A DNA stretch of 64,000 nt, taken from the NCBI GenBank assembly GCA_036557665.1, contig DATBHG010000095.1:1-64000 (forward strand), given 5' to 3'. This document shows positions 20,020-28,172 of this stretch, piece after piece (position 1 is the first letter of the stretch; the number at the start of each line of letters is the position of its first letter). The DNA comes from VAZQ01 sp036557665 (GTDB taxonomy: Bacteria > Pseudomonadota > Alphaproteobacteria > Rhizobiales > Xanthobacteraceae). The translations under genes and the position numbers were made by a program. The notes under the pieces are model-generated. The model did not search any database. It had not been told where the DNA came from and saw only the letters and a program-made list of their open reading frames with translations.

Positions 20020-20584
20020 TTACCTCCAAAAGTCCTTGAACCTGTCCGCCGCCATCTCAGTGTAAATCGTGGTGTTGGAGATATTCCGATGCCCCATCCA
20101 GTGCTGTAATGCTCTGGTGTCGTGACGTCGTGACCGTCATTCGCCAGTTTGTATCCGCAGGCATGGCGCAGCATGTGGGGATGGATGGGGAATGCCAGTC
20201 CTGCCTTTGCGCCAAGCCTGGATACGAGTTTATTGAAGCCTATGGGGGTGATGGCTCTCCCCGCTCGCTAACGAACACATGCCCACTTGTGGGGTTTTCA
20301 CGGCGTAGCCTACGCAATGCCCGTATCTCATCCCCTCGCAACGGATGGACGCTGGGACTGCCGTTCTTGGCTCGGCGCACGTGCAGCCGCCCGCCGTCAA
20401 GCTCGACCTGGTGCCATTCCAGCCCACAGACTTCGGAAGCTCGCAGCCCCTGGCGGTAGGCAACCAGAACCATGGTGGCGTCCCTATGCCCATGACGGGA
20501 ATGCTTGCGGGCGGTTGCCATCAACGCTTCCACCTCGGCAGGCAGGAGATACTTTCGGGGGGCAACTGTATAGTTTACAGGCAT
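20020..20584 (-). pseudogene. Tyrosine recombinase/phage integrase pseudogene (two frameshifts)
   Basis: From ATG 20584 the frame encodes a short integrase (AEVEALMATARK, catalytic Arg in GLRASEVCGLEW) and then runs to a false stop. Moving one base at about 20253 recovers ITPIGFNKLVSRLGAKAG and then HMLRHACGYKLANDGHD (HxxR). A second shift at 20119-20134 is caused by an 8-bp tandem duplication; removing one copy restores DTRALQHWMGHRNIS, TTIYTEMAADRFKDFWR and the stop at 20020. All catalytic residues (R, HxxR, H, Y) can be found across the three frames, so this was once a full small integrase. It is now inactive unless expressed by frameshifting. Confidence 0.88.
20119..20134. repeat. 8-bp tandem duplication (GTCGTGAC x2) disrupting the integrase
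   Basis: GTCGTGAC occurs twice in tandem at 20119-20126 and 20127-20134. Deleting one unit restores the integrase frame exactly into the LQHWMGH motif, so the duplication is the inactivating mutation of the 3' half. Confidence 0.9.
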
Positions 20585-20727
20585 TGGGGCTTCCTGCTGT
20601 GGCTATTTTCCTTACAGTGGGAAGGGGGAGGTTTGTCGCAGGGTGCCTTCTGTGAGGGGCATCACACTCGCTGGTCAGTCGAGAGCGTTAGATTGCCATC
20701 CGCGTGTCACACATCGGAGAAAGACCT

Positions 20728-20913
20728 ATGACCAAGACAAGCGACCACTCGCAGGACCGTGCCACAGCCAGCCGCGATCTCCACAAGGAAAAGGACACCG
20801 AGTTAAGCGACAAGGAGCTCAGAAACGTCACTGGTGGGGGATCGCTTTCAAGCGCCATTGGCTCGGTCATTAAGTCAATTGGGCAGAGTCTCTCAACTGC
20901 GGCGCGCTCGTAA
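20728..20913 (+). CDS. Small peptide with double-glycine leader
   Basis: A 61-residue peptide from ATG 20728 (GGAGAAAG upstream). The leader segment HKEKDTELSDKELRNVTGG is followed by a Ser/Gly-rich, amphipathic candidate core of about 23 residues (GSLSSAIGSVIKSIGQSL...), which looks like a membrane-active helix. This is the layout of class II bacteriocin or microcin-like precursors exported by C39-peptidase ABC transporters. No such exporter or immunity gene is identified within the window. It shares its leader motif with the next gene. Confidence 0.65.
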   Translation: MTKTSDHSQDRATASRDLHKEKDTELSDKELRNVTGGGSLSSAIGSVIKSIGQSLSTAARS

Positions 20914-20939
20914 CGCTTGCTTGAAAACTGGAGGATGCA

Positions 20940-21116
20940 ATGCGCGAGAAGACACCGACGAAACCCGCAGATGCCCAAGTCAAGAGCCACAAGGAAAAGG
21001 GGACTGAGTTGACCGAACAGGAACTCGGGAAGGTTGCGGGTGGAGCGATCTATACTCATTTTGATGACATCAAAGGTGAGGGCACGACCCAAGGCTTTTC
21101 AAACTGGATTACGTGA
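20940..21116 (+). CDS. Small double-glycine-leader peptide with truncated Hcp-like start
   Basis: A 58-residue product from ATG 20940 with a strong GGAGGA ribosome site. Its leader, SHKEKGTELTEQELGKVAGG, matches the upstream peptide (HKEKxTEL...EL..V.GG). After the Gly-Gly, IYTHFDDIKGEGTTQGFSNWI resembles the first strand of Hcp-family tube proteins (typically DGIKGESTD...HxxWI), but a TGA stops the reading there. No continuation of an Hcp fold is visible in any frame downstream. It may be a 3'-truncated relic or a genuine short peptide. Confidence 0.6.
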   Translation: MREKTPTKPADAQVKSHKEKGTELTEQELGKVAGGAIYTHFDDIKGEGTTQGFSNWIT

Positions 21117-21372
21117 CGGCATCATAGTGCAGAAATGAGCTATGCCGTAGGATTTGCCATCCAACACCTTTATGCGCCATTCTGACAAAACCTCGGACGG
21201 CGCTTGTGCTGGAACATCTCCCTGCCTGCCCGAGCAATCCGCCGCAGCCGTCGTCACCAGCACCGCCGCTGGTAGGTTGCTCCCCAATCCCCCCGAGTGC
21301 CTATGCGACCATTCGAGTAGTAGAGGTGTTTGTATCGTTTGCCGTCCTGACCGATGATGTAAAAATTCCATT
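21117..21372. other. Region without a confident gene, with a protein-like remnant on the minus strand
   Basis: On the minus strand, 21370 down to a stop at 21254-21256 reads WNFYIIGQDGKRYKHLYYSN then GRIGTRGDWGATYQRR, which looks like the tail of a real protein but has no start and an upstream stop near 21400. I do not recognise it. Nothing else is supported here. Confidence 0.35.
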
Positions 21373-21795
21373 TTGGTTGCTGGGCGGGCGACGCAAGAAC
21401 TCAATGCGTTGTGGGGTGGGCGATTCCCAACGTGGGTTGAATACAAGGCAGCGAAACGAGAGGGTCGTATCAAGACCAATAAGACCATTGCACAGCGGGT
21501 GCTCAACGCAGGCGGAGTTCCGAGTTACTACAGAATTATGTTCGGCATTATAGTTCCATGGGCCATGTTTCTGGTGCCGATTGCAGGCGTGATTAGCTAC
21601 TTTCTCGGGTACTGCAATGGCTGGATAGCGATTGCCTCACTTGCGTGTGGCGTTTTCTGTTACAAACTCATATTCGTTGGCGCATGTTATGGGATACAAG
21701 ACGGAGTGGAAGCTGATGAAGCGCTCTATACAGCGCTTTTATCCAACGGGGCATTTCTGTTCAGCCCACCCATATCCTACACGGAGAGAAGCTAG
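21373..21795 (+). CDS. Hypothetical membrane protein
   Basis: A 140-residue reading frame from a TTG start. Residues 1-50 are polar (LNALWGGRFPTWVEYKAAKREGR). Two hydrophobic segments follow at about 54-80 (FGIIVPWAMFLVPIAGVISY) and 84-108 (IAIASLACGVFCYKLIFVGA), then a C-terminal tail. No family is recognised. There is no clear ribosome site and an in-frame stop lies just upstream at 21355, so the 5' end may have been lost to decay of the island. Confidence 0.45.
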   Translation: MVAGRATQELNALWGGRFPTWVEYKAAKREGRIKTNKTIAQRVLNAGGVPSYYRIMFGIIVPWAMFLVPIAGVISYFLGYCNGWIAIASLACGVFCYKLIFVGACYGIQDGVEADEALYTALLSNGAFLFSPPISYTERS

Positions 21796-21796
21796 G

Positions 21797-22131
21797 TCAC
21801 CAACTCCCATCCTGAATGCGCAACACCGCAGCCGAAGCAGGATTTTTAATTTTCACCCAACACTTGGAACGACCACTTCGATACGGAAGGTCAAGTCTCT
21901 TCGAAACAATCCCTTCCAATCCCATCTTGCAAGCGTGCTGAAAATCGTCCCGCCGTCCCCCTCGATGTGCTCCGAGAACCGCATCCCCTGTGTCCGCGCA
22001 AGAACTTTTGCTAATTTTTCTTTGCGCTGTTCAAGAGGATGCTGGCGGTAATCCTCGCTATTCAGTTCCAGCAGGTCGAACGCATAGAGGAATACCCGGT
22101 CATCGCACGCACCGGAATAAAATGTCTGTTT
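21797..22131 (-). pseudogene. ATP-dependent DNA ligase remnant (LigD-type, frameshifted fragment)
   Basis: The minus strand encodes DDRVFLYAFDLLELNSEDYR, HPLEQRKEKLAKVLAR and FSEHIEGDGG, then after a one-frame shift near 21938 HACKMGLEGIVSKRLDLPYR, SGRSKCWVKIKNP and a terminal IQDGSW. These are the middle and end of the ligase nucleotidyltransferase domain (LYAFDLLELDG, EHxxxDG, GLEGIVSKR and WxKxKNP motifs). The adenylation Lys region and everything upstream are missing. It is therefore an inactive fragment, probably a relic of island cargo or of a recombination event. Confidence 0.85.
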
Positions 22132-22224
22132 TTATCGCCATCTGTGAAGCCGTTCACAGGGCGGCGATGCAGTTTTGTGGCAGGCTACAGCGCGAGGGCG
22201 ACCACACTCGGAATGGAGGCAGTG

Positions 22225-22353
22225 ATGAACATGAACAAGGTGGATGACCCTTCTAACACTCGGACGCTTTACGTCCTAATAGTCGGTGTTTTTGGTGCGG
22301 TGTTAACAAGTGCAGTCCTTTTCACCTACTACTTTGCTTCATTTTCCGCATAG
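22225..22353 (+). CDS. Small single-pass membrane peptide
   Basis: A 42-residue peptide from ATG 22225 with GGAGGC 5 bp upstream. A polar N-terminus (MNMNKVDDPSNTR) leads to one strong hydrophobic helix (LYVLIVGVFGAVLTSAVLFT). It ends 58 bp before a strong terminator, so it may be the last gene of a short transcript. No family is recognised; similar small membrane peptides occur as toxin-like or accessory subunits. Confidence 0.5.
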   Translation: MNMNKVDDPSNTRTLYVLIVGVFGAVLTSAVLFTYYFASFSA

Positions 22354-22411
22354 CTGAAACTGAGCGGGGTTTTCACCGCAGGCATAGCCCTTTGTTCGGT
22401 TAAGGGCGGCT

Positions 22412-22454
22412 GGCGACTGCTTATACTCCTGGACATTCAAGCAGTCGCCCTTTT
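22412..22454 (+). terminator. Strong Rho-independent terminator
   Basis: A perfect 11-bp stem, GGCGACTGCTT (22412-22422) with AAGCAGTCGCC (22439-22449), a 16-nt loop and then CTTTT. It follows the small membrane peptide and lies directly before the truncated MFS gene, marking the right edge of the island. Confidence 0.85.
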
Positions 22455-22484
22455 ATGCCTGCCCTATAAGCCTTTACCGCAATT

Positions 22485-23418
22485 ATGACCGAGTTCGTGC
22501 CGCCGCGCACGCGCGGCCGCTGGCTTGCATTCATGTCGTTTGTCGTGGTGTTCGGGCTGCCGGCAACAGCGCTGCTCGGCTATCTCATCATCCCGAATTA
22601 CGGTTGGCGGCCCATGTTCGTGATCTGCGGGCTCGGCTCGCTGGTCGTATGGTATCTGTGCAAGTCCCTGCCGGAATCGCCGCGGTGGTTGGAGACGCAG
22701 GGCCGCGCCGCCGAGGCCGAGGCACTGATGCTGTCGATCGAGAAGAAGGCTGCGCGCGCGGGTCCGCTGCCGCCGCCCAAGCCGGCAGCCCCGATTCCTC
22801 CATTCAGCCTGCGGTCGCTGTTGAGCCCATCCTTGCTGCCAAGCATGGTCGTAGGGTCGGTGGCGTTGATCATGATCAGCACGCTGATATTCGGGTTCGT
22901 CCAGTGGCTGCCGACGTTCTTCGTGCAGGAAGGGCTGAGCATCACCAGGTCCTTCGGCTACACTCTCGTGATCATCACCGGCTCGCCGATCGGCTGCGCC
23001 ATCGGCGCGTTCAGCTGCGACCATTTCGGTCGCAAGCCGTCTCTCATCGTCGCAGCCCTCGCCACGATCGCCCTGGGCGCGATCTACCCCTTCATGCACG
23101 ACGCGAGCGCCCTGCTCACGGTCGGCTTCCTGCTCATCGTCGCGATTTACGTTCAGGTCGCAATACTGTTCGGAGTACACGCCGGAGCTGTTTCCGACCG
23201 AGGTGCGGCTTCGCGCCAACGGCATCTGCAACACCATCGGACGGGCAGCGACCATCGTATCGCCGTTCATCGTGCTCGCGCTGTTTCGCAACTACGGGGT
23301 CGCGGGCGTGCTGGGGCTGATGATTGCGCTCCTTCTGATCCACATCGCCGTGATCGCGGGGTGGGGCATCGAGCCTGCCAATCGCGGTCTGGAGGATCTC
23401 GAGACGGCTACGGCTTAG
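22485..23418 (+). pseudogene. MFS transporter pseudogene (5'-truncated and frameshifted)
   Basis: The surviving part begins at the central MFS region (PPRTRGRWLAFM, GWRPMFVICGLG, LPESPRWLETQGR), corresponding to about TM5 onward. The first four helices are absent, since a stop and foreign-looking sequence lie just upstream. A second lesion near 23163 (one extra base) shifts the frame: the first frame ends AIYVQVAILFG and the proper continuation CSEYTPELFPTEVRLRANGI, GRAATIVSPFIVLALF and the end at 23418 is in another frame. Substrate is unknown (metabolite:proton symporter type). Loss of the 5' half coincides with the edge of the mobile island. Confidence 0.85.
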
Positions 23419-23429
23419 CCGTCGCGCTG

Positions 23430-24515
23430 TCAGTTCACGGCGTCTGCCTGCGCGCGGATTGTTATTCCCGGCACGCGTGCACCTACTGGAACGTGCAGGC
23501 CGGCCCATGCGCCCGCCACAATTCCGGCGACGGCGATAAACGAAGGCAGCGCCAAGGTGGAGAGCCCTGCCAGGCCCTGCCCGATCGTGCAGCCATAGGC
23601 CATCGCGCCGCCGCTTCCCATCAGCGCCGCGCCGGCGATGGAGCGCAGCATATGGCGAGCCGAGGTGAAACCTTCGAGCTGAAGCCGGCGTGTCAGAAGC
23701 GATGCGAAAAAACTGCCAGCCAGCGTGCCGCCCGCGAGCGCGACGCCGAAGCTCAGCGTCAGGCCGGTCGACAGCATCATGTATTGCAGCGTGTCAGCGA
23801 GAGGCGCGACGAAGGTCAGCGATGCGACCGGTGCCGGGTTGAAGTCGTCCGCGCCGAGGTAGCCGGTCGCGAACCAGCCCGCGCTTATCAGCAAGCCGAT
23901 CGCGATGCCCGCCGCGAGCTGTCCGGGCGAGCGCCGGAAGCGCGCATGCGTCAGCGCAAACACGAGCAGTGTGCCGCTCACCGCGATCACGGCGAGCCTC
24001 TCGGCCCAGCCGCCGTCCAGCCCTGCGCTCGACAACAGGGCGGATACTGAGACTGCCGGGGGCGTCAGTATCGACCAATTCAGAAATGCCAGCCGGGCGG
24101 GGGCGATCAGACCTTTCAGCGTTATCTCGGCGGTGACCGCAATGGTCATCACCACCAGGAGCGAGCGCAGATTGCCGCGACCGAGCAGCACTACCGCGCG
24201 CGAGGCGCAGCCGTTGGCGAGCACCATGCCGTACCCGAACAGCAGCCCGCCGAGGAGAATCAAGGCCGGCGAGAACGACGGCTGCAGATAGAGCGACTTG
24301 CCGAGCTCCACGAAGCCGCCGGCCGCCAACGCCTGCGTTGCAGCGACCGCCACCGCGACCGCCAGGGCAAAGGTTCGGATCATGCGGCCGTCGCGCTCGA
24401 TCCACCAGCCTCGCAAGCCGCTCAGCAGACAGAACCCGCTCAACAGGCTGACCGCGCCGAACGCCAAGCCGATCAAACCACCGGCGTAAAGAACGATTGC
24501 TGAAAGCTCGTTCAC
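23430..24515 (-). CDS. YeeE/YedE-family membrane protein (putative thiosulfate/sulfur importer)
   Basis: A 361-residue polytopic inner-membrane protein with about 9-10 hydrophobic helices. The family's conserved cysteines are visible in SGFCLLSGLR, MVLANGCASR and AYGCTIGQGLAG; in TsuA such Cys residues relay thiosulfate through the membrane. The length fits the full-length two-repeat form. A TsdA-like dihaem cytochrome is encoded 10 kb away, a possible metabolic partner. It is convergent with the MFS remnant. Confidence 0.9.
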   Translation of the reverse strand: MNELSAIVLYAGGLIGLAFGAVSLLSGFCLLSGLRGWWIERDGRMIRTFALAVAVAVAATQALAAGGFVELGKSLYLQPSFSPALILLGGLLFGYGMVLANGCASRAVVLLGRGNLRSLLVVMTIAVTAEITLKGLIAPARLAFLNWSILTPPAVSVSALLSSAGLDGGWAERLAVIAVSGTLLVFALTHARFRRSPGQLAAGIAIGLLISAGWFATGYLGADDFNPAPVASLTFVAPLADTLQYMMLSTGLTLSFGVALAGGTLAGSFFASLLTRRLQLEGFTSARHMLRSIAGAALMGSGGAMAYGCTIGQGLAGLSTLALPSFIAVAGIVAGAWAGLHVPVGARVPGITIRAQADAVN

Positions 24516-24714
24516 GCTGACACCTTCAGATCATGGAGCAGCAGTCCGTGCGTCAAACGGGTAAATTGATGCGGTAATGGTTTCGACGCAACGACCGCGT
24601 GGCTCGCAGTCGAAATTAAGAAGCTATTTCTATGGTCACAGCAGCCGACAGTGCGAACCTGCTACTGCCAACGTCGGAAGCAGAACAGCTTTTCCCGGCG
24701 GATCGGCAGCATGT

Positions 24715-26103
24715 CTACTCCTCCCACCCCAAGGCCGGCTGCATCTTCCCGGTGGCGCCCATCGGCAACTCCGTCTCGGCGTGAAAGAGCCGGCCGATCG
24801 ATGCAAGCAGGGCATCCTCGCCGGCGCGGCCGATGAGCGTGACGCCGAACGGAATGCCGTCGGGCAGGATCGCCGCGGGCACCGACAGCGCGCAGAGATC
24901 AAGCAGGTTGACGAAATTGGCATAGGTGCCGAGCCGGCTGTTGAGCGCGATCGGATCCGCGAGCATCTCGTCGACGCGATAGGCATGCGGGATGGTAGGA
25001 AGCGCGAGCGCATCGATGGACGCGAACGCACGTGCGCAGGCGCGGCGTAGCTCCTGCAACTGATAGAATGCCTCAAACGTATCGACCGCGCTGTAGCGCT
25101 CGCCGCCCTGGATGATCTGCCGGGTCACCGGGTGCATGGATTGCGGCGCGGTCTTTATCACGGAGCGCGCGGCGATATAGCGCTCGGCCACCCAGGGACC
25201 TTCGTAGAGGAGCCGCGCGGTCCGATAGAACGGCTCCATGTCGACGTCGATCATCTGCGCACCCAGCGCGCCGAGCACCAGCAGCGCGGCATCGTAGGCC
25301 GCAGCGCAATGCGCGTCGCCGAAGAACTCGCGTTGACGCGCCGAGGGAACGCCGAGCCGCACGCCGTCCGGCATGGGGCCGGGCATGCCGAGGGCGCGTG
25401 TCTGCGAGTAGGGATCGGCATCGTCGGGCCCGGCCAATATGCTGAGCGCGGTGAAGGCATCCTCGACGGTGAGCGCAAGGATCGAGACGCAATCGAGCGT
25501 GCGGCAGGCGGGCACGACGCCTGCATTCGAGACCAGACCGAGGCTCGGCTTGAGACCGACGATGTTGTTGAGGCCGGCCGGCACGCGCCCGGAGCCGGCG
25601 GTGTCGGTGCCCAGCGCCAGCGGCACCAGTCCGGCCGCGACCGCAACCGCCGAGCCGCTGCTCGATCCGCCAGGAATGACTGCCGCGTTGAACGGGTTGC
25701 GCGGGATGCCGTAAGGCGAACGCACGCCGGCAAGGCCGGTGGCAAATTGATCGAGATTGGTCTTGCCGATGATGATCGCGCCCGCATCCTGCAGGCGTGT
25801 GACGCAGGTGGCATCCTTGTCCGGCGCATAAGCAAAGGCCGGACACGCCGCCGTGGTAGTGAGACCCGCCACATCGATATTGTCCTTTACCGCCACGGGG
25901 ATGCCGTACAGCGGGCGGTCAGGGTTGCGCTTCGCGGCAAGCGCACGCGCCTGCGCGAGCGCCTCCGCCTCATCACGCAGCGAGATGAAAACAGCAGGAT
26001 CGCCATGGGCGCGGATGCGCCCGTAGCACGCGGCGACGGTCTCCGCGGGAGTTGCGGCACCGCTGCGGTGCGCCTCCACGATTGCCGCAATCGTGCTGCT
26101 CAC
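24715..26103 (-). CDS. Amidase-signature enzyme, allophanate-hydrolase-like (short form)
   Basis: A 462-residue amidase-signature hydrolase. The Ser-cisSer-Lys triad is visible: Lys in IPVAVKDNIDVAG and serines in PGGSSSGSAVA and GTDTAGSGRVPA. The N-terminal half (TTTAACPAFAY, KTNLDQFATGLAGVRSPYG) is typical of AtzF-type allophanate hydrolases. It lacks their extra C-terminal domain (full AtzF is about 600 residues), so the substrate could be another amide. GTG 26103 is chosen because the longer frame to 26274 would overlap the GNAT gene by 100 bp and adds an unrelated N-terminus. Confidence 0.85.
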   Translation of the reverse strand: MSSTIAAIVEAHRSGAATPAETVAACYGRIRAHGDPAVFISLRDEAEALAQARALAAKRNPDRPLYGIPVAVKDNIDVAGLTTTAACPAFAYAPDKDATCVTRLQDAGAIIIGKTNLDQFATGLAGVRSPYGIPRNPFNAAVIPGGSSSGSAVAVAAGLVPLALGTDTAGSGRVPAGLNNIVGLKPSLGLVSNAGVVPACRTLDCVSILALTVEDAFTALSILAGPDDADPYSQTRALGMPGPMPDGVRLGVPSARQREFFGDAHCAAAYDAALLVLGALGAQMIDVDMEPFYRTARLLYEGPWVAERYIAARSVIKTAPQSMHPVTRQIIQGGERYSAVDTFEAFYQLQELRRACARAFASIDALALPTIPHAYRVDEMLADPIALNSRLGTYANFVNLLDLCALSVPAAILPDGIPFGVTLIGRAGEDALLASIGRLFHAETELPMGATGKMQPALGWEE

Positions 26104-26173
26104 GCGGTCACACCAGGCTCTGGTGGCGCTCGATGCAGGTGCACTCAACCAGGTCGGGATCGTGCATCTGATC

Positions 26174-27058
26174 TCATCCGAACTCCGGCCCGACGACGGC
26201 GAAAGTGCGTTGCGGATCGTCGAAGCGCCTTGCGTGCCCATGCGCCATGCGTGTGAACGGGCGCGCCGGCGCAAAGCCGCGCGCAGTCAGGAAGGCGAGC
26301 ACTGCTGACTTCGCGTCCGCCAGATCGATGAACAGCGGCGCCTCGATGCGCGCGAGCGCATGCGCCAGCAGCGCGCAGGCAATCGCGTCGCTCTGCGCAA
26401 CGAGCGGTCCGATGTGCGGTATCATGCGTCCGTCGCGGCCCAGGCTGAAGCCGACGATGCGATCCCCGGAGAGCGCGATCAGCTCGGCGTCCCTGAGGCG
26501 GCCGCGCAGGCCTGCGAGCACCGCATTGCGCGCCGCGCCGAAGGCGGCGGCATCGAACGCACACAGCGCCGGCCAGTCATCGTCGGTGATCGGCCGGATG
26601 GCGACCCCTGCGGGAGCAGCGAGGGGATCGCGAGCGGATTTCGCTCCCATCTGCTCCCGGCGCAGGCGATGAAAGCCCCACCAGTCCTGATAGCCGATAG
26701 CGCGGTAGACCGGCTGCCCATCCGGCGTTGCGTCGAGAACCGGCACGCGCCCCGCTGCTGCGAGATCCTCGGTCGCGCAGCGCATCAATTGCGTGGCCAG
26801 TCCGCGGCGGCGATAGGGTCCTGCGACCAGCACCATGCTGACCCAGGCGAAGCGCTCGCCATAGGGCAGCGTCGCCGTAGTTGCGACGATGCGGCCGCTC
26901 GCGGTGTGGGCCGCATAGATACGGCCAAGCTCCAGGAAGAGGCGCCAGTCCTTCGCGTTCTGATTCCACCGTGCCTCGGTCACCAGCGCTTCGAGGTCAT
27001 CGAGCTCCGGCGCCGAGAGCGAAGACTTGACCGCGATGTCGGGCTCAGAAATTTCCAT
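26174..27058 (-). CDS. GNAT-family N-acetyltransferase (tandem domains)
   Basis: A 294-residue protein with an N-terminal GNAT domain (acetyl-CoA loop YRRRGLATQLM, then PVYRAIGYQDWWGFHRL) and a second, degenerate GNAT-like C-terminal domain (IRPITDDDWPALCAFD ... FLTARGFAPARPFTRM). The acceptor is unknown. Its start lies inside the 3' end of the upstream epimerase gene (14-bp overlap), so the two are translationally coupled. It also precedes the amidase on the same strand. Confidence 0.87.
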   Translation of the reverse strand: MEISEPDIAVKSSLSAPELDDLEALVTEARWNQNAKDWRLFLELGRIYAAHTASGRIVATTATLPYGERFAWVSMVLVAGPYRRRGLATQLMRCATEDLAAAGRVPVLDATPDGQPVYRAIGYQDWWGFHRLRREQMGAKSARDPLAAPAGVAIRPITDDDWPALCAFDAAAFGAARNAVLAGLRGRLRDAELIALSGDRIVGFSLGRDGRMIPHIGPLVAQSDAIACALLAHALARIEAPLFIDLADAKSAVLAFLTARGFAPARPFTRMAHGHARRFDDPQRTFAVVGPEFG

Positions 27059-28085
27059 CGCGAATGTCGTAATGGGTGTCCTTACCCAGGCTCGGCATGC
27101 CGCGCGTCACCCAGTCGGCCGTCCAGTCGATCAGCTTTGCGAGCGGCACCTCGGGATAGCCGAACAGCCGCACCGCCTCCGCCGTGTTGACGAGCCAGGT
27201 CTCGAGCGCCTCCGTCCCGACGAAAACCGGGACCTTTCCAAGACGCTCGCCGAGCTCCCGCGCCAACCAGCGCACGCTGATGGTCTCCGGCCCGCTCACG
27301 TTGAGCGGCGATATCGGCACCGTGCAATGGCCCAATGCGCGCAGCACCATGGCATTGGCATCGCCTTGCCAGATCACGTTGACATGTCCGGTCGCAAGGT
27401 CGATCGGATCCCCTGCCAGCACGCGTGTCGCGATATCGTGCAGCACGCCGTAGCGCATGTCGATTGCATAGTTGAGACGGATGATGCGTCCGGCCGTCCC
27501 GTGCAGACGCGAAAAATACTGAAACATGCCCTCGCGGGCGACGCAGGAATTCGCATACGTACCGGGCGGTGGAGCGGCGGGGGTTCTCTCGGTGGCGCCG
27601 CCGTGCAGCACGTTGACATAGGGGTACACGCAGCCGGTGGAGTAGGCGACGATGCGCGAGCCCGCAAAAGCCTCCGCGATCAGCGCCGGCACATGGGCAT
27701 TCATCGCCCAGGTCAACTCCTCCCGTCCGGCGGAGCCGAACTTGCGTCCCGCCATGAACATGACGTTCGCAAGCTTCGGCAATGCCTCGACCTGCTTGCG
27801 GTCAAGCAGGTCCGCAGCGATGCATTCGATCCCCCACGAGACGAGACGCTCGCGCATTCCCTTCTCGCTGAAGCGCGCGACGGCGACGATGCGCTTGTCC
27901 GGCGCTGCGCGCTTGGCCAGGCGTGCCAGGCTCGGACCTATTTTGCCGCCGGCGCCCAGGATGATCAGATCGCCGCCGATCTTTCCAAATTCCTCCGCCA
28001 CGCCGGGGGAGGGCGCCGTCATCACCTCCTCGAGATGCTCCACGTCCCGGAATCGTTCGGGCAGGGCTGCTCGTCGTTGCGTCAT
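27045..28085 (-). CDS. NAD(P)-dependent epimerase/dehydratase (extended SDR)
   Basis: A 346-residue Rossmann protein from ATG 28085. The nucleotide motif is LGAGGKIGPSLARLA and the central strand is AYSTGCVYPYV. Where classical extended SDRs have YxxxK, this one has YANSCVARE, so the catalytic Lys is not in its usual place. This may be a family trait or may mean non-standard chemistry. It overlaps the GNAT gene by 14 bp. Upstream lies an HpaB-type hydroxylase on the same strand (88-bp gap). A longer start at 28142 is possible. Confidence 0.85.
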   Translation of the reverse strand: MTQRRAALPERFRDVEHLEEVMTAPSPGVAEEFGKIGGDLIILGAGGKIGPSLARLAKRAAPDKRIVAVARFSEKGMRERLVSWGIECIAADLLDRKQVEALPKLANVMFMAGRKFGSAGREELTWAMNAHVPALIAEAFAGSRIVAYSTGCVYPYVNVLHGGATERTPAAPPPGTYANSCVAREGMFQYFSRLHGTAGRIIRLNYAIDMRYGVLHDIATRVLAGDPIDLATGHVNVIWQGDANAMVLRALGHCTVPISPLNVSGPETISVRWLARELGERLGKVPVFVGTEALETWLVNTAEAVRLFGYPEVPLAKLIDWTADWVTRGMPSLGKDTHYDIRDGNF

Positions 28086-28172
28086 GACGTAATCACGGCC
28101 GGAGCAGGCATATGTGGGGGCCGCTTTCGGACTCGCTCCCACATGCGTTCGAGCTCGCGGAATGCCTCGACC

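Noticed and set aside
18891..22480. Attachment sites (direct repeats) flanking the island
   Set aside because: I compared the sequence near 18890-18960 with 22440-22490 by eye and found no convincing direct repeat; no tRNA gene is present at either end.
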